A stretch of DNA of 6,420 nucleotides from Gammaproteobacteria bacterium. GTDB lineage: Bacteria > Pseudomonadota > Gammaproteobacteria > Pseudomonadales > Porticoccaceae. Both the position numbers and the translations under genes were made by a program. The stretch's first letter is position 1. The number at the start of each line of letters is the position of its first letter. Positions 1 to 5,042 of the stretch are shown here, in pieces. Where the stretch lies: positions 1 to 6,420 of the forward strand of contig QNFO01000071.1 in assembly GCA_003646355.1 (NCBI GenBank). The letters run 5' to 3'. Under the pieces are notes generated by a model that was not told the origin of the DNA, made no database searches, and saw only the letters and a program-made list of their open reading frames with translations.

Positions 1-227
1 CCAGAAACCAAATGAAATGATGAGCCAAATAAAGCGGCAACAATAGGCGTCACCATTGCGGTATAAAGACCATATTCTGGCGGCAATCCGGCAATTGTTG
101 CAAAAGCAACACCTTGTGGAAGCACAATCACTGCACCCGTTAAGCCCGCTATAAAGTCAGCTTTAATGGATCCTTTAGTCAGTAGTTTAAACCAGATAAG
201 AAAAGGAAAAAAAGTCTCAAATTTCAT
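1..227 (-). CDS. SulP-family anion (sulfate-type) permease, N-terminal part
   Basis: Reading the minus strand from the ATG at 227-225 gives 75 open codons that run off the left edge, so only the N-terminus is seen. Residues 37-55 contain the SulP hallmark ([19 protein letters not shown]), followed by a hydrophobic stretch ending in LFGSS, where the family has its first transmembrane segments and conserved G-[TS]-S. The start is supported by a TGAGGA ribosome-binding site (plus-strand 235-240) eight bases upstream. Known for the family: inner-membrane anion transporters (sulfate, bicarbonate, other anions or dicarboxylates), usually 500-750 residues with a C-terminal STAS domain, which is outside this window. 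The substrate cannot be told from this part. The gene is divergent from everything intact to its right, and its promoter should lie between 228 and about 330, where I see no clear consensus. Confidence 0.9.
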   Translation of the reverse strand, partial: MKFETFFPFLIWFKLLTKGSIKADFIAGLTGAVIVLPQGVAFATIAGLPPEYGLYTAMVTPIVAALFGSSFHLVS

Positions 228-351
228 TTATACATCCTCATTTATCTATACTGCACACCACAATTCTAAAAATTACTTGTATATAAAGCTCTGTACAAAA
301 TCACCAGCTTAGACTTTATTTCACAATTGGGTTATTTTAAAGCAATTCACC

Positions 352-370
352 ATTTTTCCAAAGGAAAAAT
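352..370. repeat. Small perfect hairpin (8-bp stem, 3-nt loop)
   Basis: ATTTTTCC (352-359) and GGAAAAAT (363-370) are exact reverse complements separated by AAA. It lies in the AT-rich spacer between the divergent SulP gene and the adaptor remnant. The stem is weak (two G-C pairs) and no clean T-run follows on either strand, so I do not call it a terminator. It could be an operator-like dyad or chance in AT-rich DNA. Confidence 0.45.
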
Positions 371-435
371 TTAGAAAGTAGGATAGCAAATAAACAGATA
401 TAATAATTTTCTGCAAAAAATAACTGTGATCTTTC

Positions 436-1094
436 ATGCTGAAACACCACCACATTTCTTTATCAGTCTGCTGATCATTATCGGCATTGCTGCTCTGCTT
501 ACTTGTATAACGTCCACGTCAACTCGCTATTGTGGTACAGAAAGTAACGCAGAGAGGTACTTTCAACTATAACTAATACCCTGGCAGGAACGCTCAAAGC
601 CGGGCAACTGCTGCTGGAAATATGGAATGATGATTTGCAGGCACAGGTCTCATTGGCTCAACATAAATTTCAGGCATCGATTGCACTGGCACACAAGGTC
701 TGTATCATTGCCGAAGTAGAAAAATATGAAGCCACTCGCTTGCGTACATTACGCAAAAACAATATGGTATCTGAAGAAAGAGTTGACACACTGTTAAAAT
801 AGAAGTTGAATTTACCAATATTAACAACATGCTGTCCGGTTATAGTGCCGATGCTCAAGTCATTCTGGATCGACGAATGTATTGCGTATTACCACTGCAG
901 CATTATTTGAACGCAATACGGTACTTATTTTCAATGATGACGGACTGCTTCAACAACGCCAGCTAAAAACCGGTATAAACAACTTGAGTTATACTGAAGT
1001 ACTTGATGGCTTTATCGCTGGTGAACAGCTTGTTATTTCAATCGAGCGGGAAGGTGTCGAAGATGAATGCCGGTTTTCAGGGATGCTATCGTGA
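436..1094 (+). pseudogene. Decayed HlyD/RND-type periplasmic adaptor (membrane-fusion protein)
   Basis: Pieces of one adaptor appear in family order but in different frames. From about 453 a hydrophobic anchor reads FFISLLIIIGIAALLTC. From 511 another frame reads RPRQLAIVVQKVTQRGTF, the usual segment after the anchor. From 569 a third frame reads TITNTLAGTLKAGQLLLEI, then NDDLQAQVSLAQ and an alpha-hairpin segment with CIIAEVEKYEATRLRTL and MVSEERVDTL, ending at a stop (800-802). From 802 the barrel piece EVEFTNINNMLSGYSADAQV follows. From 882 comes the C-terminal domain (RITTAALFERNTVLIF, LDGFIAGEQLVIS), ending at a stop (1092-1094). The lipoyl half-motifs are fused across a deletion, and the second hairpin helix with much of the barrel is missing. 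Intact adaptors are about 350-400 residues and link inner-membrane pumps to TolC-like channels. This copy cannot make a working protein. The assignment to the superfamily is firm; the subfamily is not resolved. Confidence 0.82.
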
Positions 1095-1258
1095 AGTTCC
1101 AGTTCTTGGGAGCAACTTTGAGTTTTAAATATTCGCCACTGGAAATTGGCACAGGGTAGTCCCAAGGGCACTTCCTGCAGGGCGTAAACAAGGTTAATCC
1201 ATCCCAGTGATTCAATAAACTCTGGGTACAGATCTTTTAAAACGACGAAATAATCCAA
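1095..1258 (-). pseudogene. Unidentified protein-like scrap, minus strand
   Basis: From a TTG at 1258 the minus strand is open and reads DYFVVLKDLYPEFIESLGW, INLVYALQEVPLGLPCANF, then QWRIFKTQSCSQELELHDS. Composition (aromatics, balanced charge, spaced leucines) resembles real protein far more than the plus-strand frames here. The frame then runs into the antisense of the adaptor remnant, down to 989, where it stops looking like a natural protein. Two in-frame stops directly precede the TTG and no ribosome-binding site is evident. I read it as the cut-off end of another gene joined to the adaptor remnant. I do not recognise the family; a transposase or conserved hypothetical fragment are both possible. 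Confidence 0.3.
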
Positions 1259-1337
1259 TTATTACATAAACTTATATAATTTCCTGAAAAATACAAAAGA
1301 AAAATACTCTGCTTATGATTTGACATTATGTATAAAG

Positions 1338-1368
1338 GGATAAAATATACTAAAACCTTATTTTATCC
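1338..1368. repeat. AT-rich 10-bp perfect inverted repeat
   Basis: GGATAAAATA (1338-1347) and TATTTTATCC (1359-1368) are exact reverse complements with an 11-nt loop. Two more outer pairs are possible if one G-T wobble is allowed. It overlaps a loose promoter-like stretch beginning with TTGACA at 1320-1325, where a TATACT at 1346-1351 lies 20 bases away, too far for a standard sigma70 promoter. An operator or a cruciform at a rearrangement joint are the alternatives. Confidence 0.5.
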
Positions 1369-1547
1369 TTCAGTTATTTGACGTTTTACGAATAATTACC
1401 AGATAACCTTATTTTGTTATATTATTGAAAATTAAAGATAACGGCAAATAACACTACAATATAAAGCTCAAAAAATCACGTCGTTTTAAAGGAACTACAC
1501 TCATAGACTCTGGTTAACTATTATCCGCTGTTTTTCTGCACTGCTTG

Positions 1548-1789
1548 TTATGCCGGCCGTGACATTTCTGTTCGACCAGCTTCAAGGTTTTCAGCTTTAT
1601 TCCTATCCACGACCTCTCTAGCCTCATGGTGCATGGAGTATAATAATTCCTGCAGAGCCGATGCTGTTGTTGGAAATCGGCTGATTGCTCTGCCAGTGGT
1701 TCCTTAAGATCCCAGTAATCCAGACGGAGTTTGTTCAGATGGTAGAGTTTTCCAATTAATTCTTTCCACTGAAAGGGACTTGGCAGAAA
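1548..1789 (-). pseudogene. Broken helical protein remnant, minus strand, unidentified
   Basis: On the minus strand, after a TAA (1790-1792), the frame reads PFQWKELIGKLYHLNKLRL then DYWDLKEPLAEQSADFQQQH. Near 1648 a frame change is needed to continue as LQELLYSMHHEAREVVDRNK and AENLEAGRTEMSRPA, ending at a TAA (1548-1550). Upstream of the TAA the same frame is open back into the 28-bp palindrome (reads TRILLGARKQRLSQ, NTIHNTGTLGLRDLAL), so the stop may be a nonsense mutation. The predicted product is strongly helical and charged. A competing plus-strand reading over 1484-1621 (TIIRCFSALLVMPAVTFLF, DQLQGFQLYSYPRPL) also looks protein-like, and both cannot be real. I do not recognise either. 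Confidence 0.3.
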
Positions 1790-1807
1790 TTAAAGTGCCA
1801 AGTCCCT
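1774..1807. repeat. Perfect 12-bp inverted repeat, 10-nt loop
   Basis: AGGGACTTGGCA (1774-1785) and TGCCAAGTCCCT (1796-1807) are exact reverse complements around GAAATTAAAG. The stem has seven G-C pairs and would be stable in RNA or as a cruciform. No T-run follows on either strand, so it is not a canonical terminator. It sits inside the broken minus-strand remnant and places a TAA in that frame, so it may be an inserted short palindromic element. An operator is the alternative. Confidence 0.75.
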
Positions 1808-1897
1808 AAGGCCCAGGGTTCCAGTATTGTGAATGGTATTGCGACATTGAGATAATCTCTGCTTACGTGCGCCCAGCAAAATGCGAGTAGCAATACT

Positions 1898-1968
1898 TAA
1901 GTAGGTGACAGTAATTATTTTAACATTTGCTTGTCTTTTTTGTTAAAATAATTACTGTCACCTACTTA
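1898..1968. repeat. Perfect 28-bp inverted repeat, possible REP/MITE-type element
   Basis: The arm at 1898-1925 (core GTAGGTGACAGTAATTA, then TTTTAACA) is matched exactly, all 28 bases, by the reverse complement at 1941-1968. The 15-nt loop (1926-1940) is T-rich and ends in six T. No T-run follows either arm outward, which argues against an intrinsic terminator. A perfect 28-bp dyad is far beyond chance and has not decayed, although the sequence to its left has. This fits a recently arrived palindromic mobile repeat (REP-like unit moved by a RAYT/TnpA-REP transposase, or a minimal MITE). I see no flanking target duplication beyond the outermost T/A pair. It ends 91 bases before the start codon at 2060, so it would form a strong leader hairpin if transcribed with that gene. 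Confidence 0.93.
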
Positions 1969-2059
1969 TCATGTTGAATATAATATTAAAAATATAGAAT
2001 TTATTTAATGGATTGAATATGATAGTCGTATATTTTAAAGCTTTTTAAGGAATTTCCAG

Positions 2060-2968
2060 ATGAATCCAATACACGTAAATTATAGATTGAAGCTTTCATT
2101 CTTGATATTTTTTCTACTCATTTGCATTTCACTTCCAGTATTATCTCAAGAGGGAATAAGTCAAAGCAGTGTTAAAACTAATGATATTTCAAACACAGAA
2201 TTATCACCTCAACTATCACCTCTGAGAAAAGCCCATTTAGAACTTAAAAATGCTTTTGATAGTTATAAAAAAGGTGACATTGATACGACCAAACAGCACT
2301 TGAAAATTGCAAGCGACTGGCTAAATAAAGCATCACAAAATAGCCTTTCTGCTAAAGTAAAAGATGAGTCGGATAAGTTAGCTGTTGAAATTAATTCGTT
2401 TAAAGAAAAGATAAATAGGAACCCTGAGCAACATGAAAATAGCTTAGCTCGGTATTGGCATCAAATGACATCAATCATTAAACGAGAAACGGACCAACTT
2501 ATTCACAGTTATGTAAAATTGTCGATTGCTGAAAAAACCCTGAATCATCTCCTTGATGCAAAAATGCACCTGTTTAGAACCAAACATGATCTGTTTGTCA
2601 GTCATGATAAAGGTGATGCCGAATATGAACTCAATAAAGTCCTTAAATATCTGGATGAAGCCGTTGCAGTTGCAGACCCTACCAGACAAAGTGGAATCAT
2701 TAATTTAAGTAAGGATATACAACGACTTAAAGACCAGGTCAGTAAAAAGAAAGACACCTGGAAAAATGATAGTGTCGTTGTTGCTCTGGATAGTGCTCTG
2801 GAAAACTTGAATAATGCAAAACAATATGCTTCACCAGCAATAAAATTACGAATTGAATCACTTAAAGCAGACTTTAATGTACTTCGTGATGATATAGAAA
2901 AAACGAACATCAGGAATGACTATGAAGCTGCAATGGCCACTCTCAATACGATTATAGTTAACCTATAA
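2060..2968 (+). CDS. Secreted all-helical protein with imperfect internal repeats, unknown function
   Basis: The 302-residue protein starts at ATG 2060 behind a good AAGGAA site seven bases upstream. Residues 1-29 form a Sec signal peptide: basic R9/K11, hydrophobic SFLIFFLLICISL, and a likely cleavage V-L-S|Q after residue 29. C22 lies in the hydrophobic core without a proper lipobox, so a soluble periplasmic protein is expected. The mature part is charged, has almost no cysteine or proline, and has an amphipathic helical pattern. Residues 58-118 and 167-227 align loosely, each with a KGD turn (71-73, 184-186), then L..A...L..A and a closing L...I..(F/L)K..(I/V). A third partial copy is at 239-280. 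The family is not recognised; the layout recalls YfdX-like or other periplasmic helical-bundle proteins, but this is only resemblance. The gene stands alone, after the 28-bp palindrome and 607 bases before the kinase gene. Function is unknown. Confidence 0.85.
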   Translation: MNPIHVNYRLKLSFLIFFLLICISLPVLSQEGISQSSVKTNDISNTELSPQLSPLRKAHLELKNAFDSYKKGDIDTTKQHLKIASDWLNKASQNSLSAKVKDESDKLAVEINSFKEKINRNPEQHENSLARYWHQMTSIIKRETDQLIHSYVKLSIAEKTLNHLLDAKMHLFRTKHDLFVSHDKGDAEYELNKVLKYLDEAVAVADPTRQSGIINLSKDIQRLKDQVSKKKDTWKNDSVVVALDSALENLNNAKQYASPAIKLRIESLKADFNVLRDDIEKTNIRNDYEAAMATLNTIIVNL

Positions 2969-3575
2969 TCATCATTTCCTATCAGATACTTGTGGATTTA
3001 AGATAACAGCCCAAGTACTGGTATTATCATTGTGTAGTTGCTGCCTTAGATAAAGTGAGCCCCTATCTTATATTTGCCATTAATCTGAATGGCCTTTTGT
3101 CTACACCCATGATCCAGTAATAATCTTTAATTCCCATAAGAAACTTATCAATTTCACATTATTACAAGAATTATTATTCGTATTTTATCTCAAACCAACG
3201 TTTTTCAGCCGCTCTTAAGGTTTTAGCCTTGTCTTTTTCACCATTTTGATATTTGTTGACACCTGAATATTGATGAGAATAAAAAAAGAACTTTGTTACA
3301 TTCTTTCATTTATCATAATATTTCAAGTATTTAAATTATACTCATTGTTTTATTTGATGGTTTATTGCGCATTAATGGAGCAATAGATACCGTATTTTTG
3401 TGCTTATTTCATGTAAGTTCATTGACTCTTGGCCGCTCCAGTCCCAAAAAACTAAATGAGATATTAACAACTATATTAGTCATTACTTATAACACCTTCA
3501 AAAGCTGTATATTTCAACATTTGGAATGTATTTTGGGTAGTGACAAAATAAACACAATGATTAATACTATCTGTT
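2969..3575. other. AT-rich intergenic region upstream of the two-component operon
   Basis: These 607 bases contain no gene I can support. No strong terminator follows the 2968 stop; an imperfect hairpin (GATAA..CAG against CTG..TTATC, about 3002-3028) lacks a T-run. A minus-strand coding scrap may lie at 3174-3305. A TTGACA at about 3256-3261 has no good -10 partner at 16-18 bases. The kinase promoter must lie in this region, but I cannot place it. No GG-N10-GC (sigma54) site was seen here by eye. Confidence 0.55.
3174..3305 (-). pseudogene. Possible C-terminal coding scrap, minus strand
   Basis: The minus strand is open for 43 codons (3305 to 3177) and ends in two consecutive stops. The last part reads GVNKYQNGEKDKAKTLRAAE then KRWFEIKYE, a charged helix-like tail. 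There is no ATG, GTG or TTG in the frame, and an in-frame TGA bounds it upstream. It is therefore either the tail of a deleted gene or chance. Its homology is unknown. Confidence 0.2.
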
Positions 3576-5042
3576 ATGAATATTAAAAAACATACACTGA
3601 CTGGCATTCAATCTATCTGGATACCTCTTACTCTGTTGGGTGGATTATTAATACTGTCACTTATCATTCAGCTAACACTTTCCTGGTTATCTTATAATCA
3701 AATAGTACCGGTTAAGCAACATGCCAATCAACTCGAACAGATACAAAATTTTCTGTATCAGGTTGAAACGACGCTTTCACAACAACTCCCCGAAGATAAA
3801 CGCTTAAAAAATACCGATCGAATTATCTTAAAACAATCCTTACAAAATTTGCTTGATCAAAAGAATAATCTTTCTGATTCGACACCCACTGCAATCCGTC
3901 TTGGAAGACAGGTACTTAATAACAAAAATGCGACACCTCAGGAGATATTATTAAAAGTGCTTTATATCATCCGAAAAACATTTCAAATTGAATCGACTGA
4001 ACACATTGCACTCACTCATGCTCTATATAAATCATCACAATTAAAAATAAAAATAGGCGTCATTGTATTAATTGTTCTGCCCATCAGTACACTGATGATC
4101 ATTTTCTTAATGCGTTATCGTATCTACGTTCCGTTACAGCAAATGGGATTATTAATGAAATCACTTGGGAACAAACACTATGATAAAATTCCAACTACAG
4201 AAGTCGATCCTTTGTTTTATAAATTATTTGAAAATTACAACTCTATGGTACAACGACTTTCACTATTTGAAAATGAACATCTGAGAAATGAACAGGCATT
4301 ACAAACACAGGTACAAAAAGCAGCCCGAACTCTCATTAAACAACAACAAAATCTGGCAAATACCGAACGTCTGGCAGCACTCGGAGAAGTCATGGCCAGA
4401 ATCTCTCATGAATTAAGAAATCCATTGGCCGGGGTACAAATGGCCTGTAGTAATATTAAAACTGATATGGCTGATCAACACACCTGTCAGGAATATCTGT
4501 CTCGATTGACAATGATGTGCAGTGAAATTGACCGGATTATTGATCTGTTAAATAGTTTTCTTTCACTGGCCCGCCATAATCCAGAGCCTTTAACTCTAAT
4601 CAGCATAAATACAACGATCAACGACCTGCTTAAACTGGTAAAGTATCAAATACCCGAACATATAAAATTACAATATCAACCGACAGAAAATATACACTGT
4701 CATTTACCTGAAAACCAGTTTCAACAGGCATTATTAAATCTGATTTTAAATGCTAAACAAGCCATGGGGGATAAACCCGGCCGTATACTATTAGAAGTTT
4801 TTCATGAATATGATAGACTGGTTGTGCATATCACTGATGAGGGACCCGGTTTTTCATCTGAACTGCTCAATAGTAATATTCGCTCATTTTCTTCCAGTCA
4901 TCTAGGTGGTACTGGTCTCGGACTGTCTATGGTTAATCGTTTTATACATAACCATAACGGTGAACTACTACTGAGCAATCTTGCACCTTTGGGCGCACGC
5001 GTCACACTTAAATTACCTTGTGAAGAATCCTCCTATGATTGA
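3576..5042 (+). CDS. Membrane sensor histidine kinase (NtrB/AtoS-like catalytic core)
   Basis: This 488-residue protein has the full architecture. TM1 spans about residues 14-36, a periplasmic sensor region about 38-157, TM2 about 158-179, and a HAMP-like linker about 180-230 with the P186 L187 start typical of HAMP. A coiled coil covers about 232-262. The HisKA H-box ARISHELRNPLAG has H278 as the phospho-acceptor. The HATPase_c domain has the N-box (N388, N392 in NLILNAKQAM), the G1 box DEGPGF (421-426) and the G2 box GGTGLGLSMV (444-453). All catalytic motifs are intact, so it should autophosphorylate and signal to the regulator encoded next. The sensor region is helical, lacks cysteine and matches no domain I recognise, so the signal is unknown. 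ATG 3576 is the only usable start, since an in-frame stop lies six codons upstream, yet no Shine-Dalgarno is visible. It overlaps the regulator gene by 8 nt. Confidence 0.95.
   Translation: MNIKKHTLTGIQSIWIPLTLLGGLLILSLIIQLTLSWLSYNQIVPVKQHANQLEQIQNFLYQVETTLSQQLPEDKRLKNTDRIILKQSLQNLLDQKNNLSDSTPTAIRLGRQVLNNKNATPQEILLKVLYIIRKTFQIESTEHIALTHALYKSSQLKIKIGVIVLIVLPISTLMIIFLMRYRIYVPLQQMGLLMKSLGNKHYDKIPTTEVDPLFYKLFENYNSMVQRLSLFENEHLRNEQALQTQVQKAARTLIKQQQNLANTERLAALGEVMARISHELRNPLAGVQMACSNIKTDMADQHTCQEYLSRLTMMCSEIDRIIDLLNSFLSLARHNPEPLTLISINTTINDLLKLVKYQIPEHIKLQYQPTENIHCHLPENQFQQALLNLILNAKQAMGDKPGRILLEVFHEYDRLVVHITDEGPGFSSELLNSNIRSFSSSHLGGTGLGLSMVNRFIHNHNGELLLSNLAPLGARVTLKLPCEESSYD

Larger units (their letters stand above)
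1095..2059. other. Gene-less decay zone with coding scraps and inverted repeats
   Basis: No intact gene is supported over these roughly 965 bases. The contents, left to right, are: a minus-strand protein-like scrap (to 1258); a very AT-rich stretch (about 1260-1490) with a 10-bp inverted repeat; a more GC-balanced block (about 1500-1890) with minus-strand protein-like sequence broken by a stop and a frameshift; a 12-bp dyad inside that block; a perfect 28-bp dyad at 1898-1968; and an AT-rich leader for the gene starting at 2060. The alternation in base composition and the abrupt joins suggest insertion, deletion and decay rather than one regulatory region. Confidence 0.6.

Noticed and set aside
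100..113. Sigma54-like GG-N10-GC pattern on the minus strand (GGTGTTGCTTTTGC)
   Set aside because: It lies inside conserved SulP coding sequence (encoding QGVAFA) and points into the same gene. The -24 element is a poor match, so chance is the better explanation.
882..1094. Open frame of 70 codons as an independent small gene
   Set aside because: It begins at an internal TTG, has no ribosome-binding site, and reads as the C-terminal domain of the HlyD-type adaptor. It is part of the pseudogene.
1898..1968. The 28-bp palindrome as an intrinsic terminator
   Set aside because: No T-run follows the stem on either strand; the T-rich stretch is in the loop. There is also no intact gene directly upstream on either strand whose transcript it would end.
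1974..2000. TTGAAT / TAGAAT as the promoter of the 2060 gene
   Set aside because: The spacing is only 15 bases and the region is so AT-rich that several equally weak pairs can be drawn. Not supported well enough to annotate.
2471..2910. Minus-strand open frames inside 2060-2968
   Set aside because: They are antisense shadows of the secreted-protein gene, with unnatural composition and no start signals.
3365..3586. 73-codon plus-strand frame before the kinase
   Set aside because: It has a TTG start without a ribosome-binding site, low-complexity composition and no recognisable motif, and it overlaps the kinase start. Probably chance, although its last nine codons coincide with the mini-ORF noted separately.
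4981..5034. Longer start (TTG 4981) for the response regulator
   Set aside because: The 18 extra residues are an out-of-frame reading of the kinase C-terminus, and receiver domains normally begin right at the MIDTLLIIEDE-type strand. ATG 5035 with the 8-nt overlap is the natural start.
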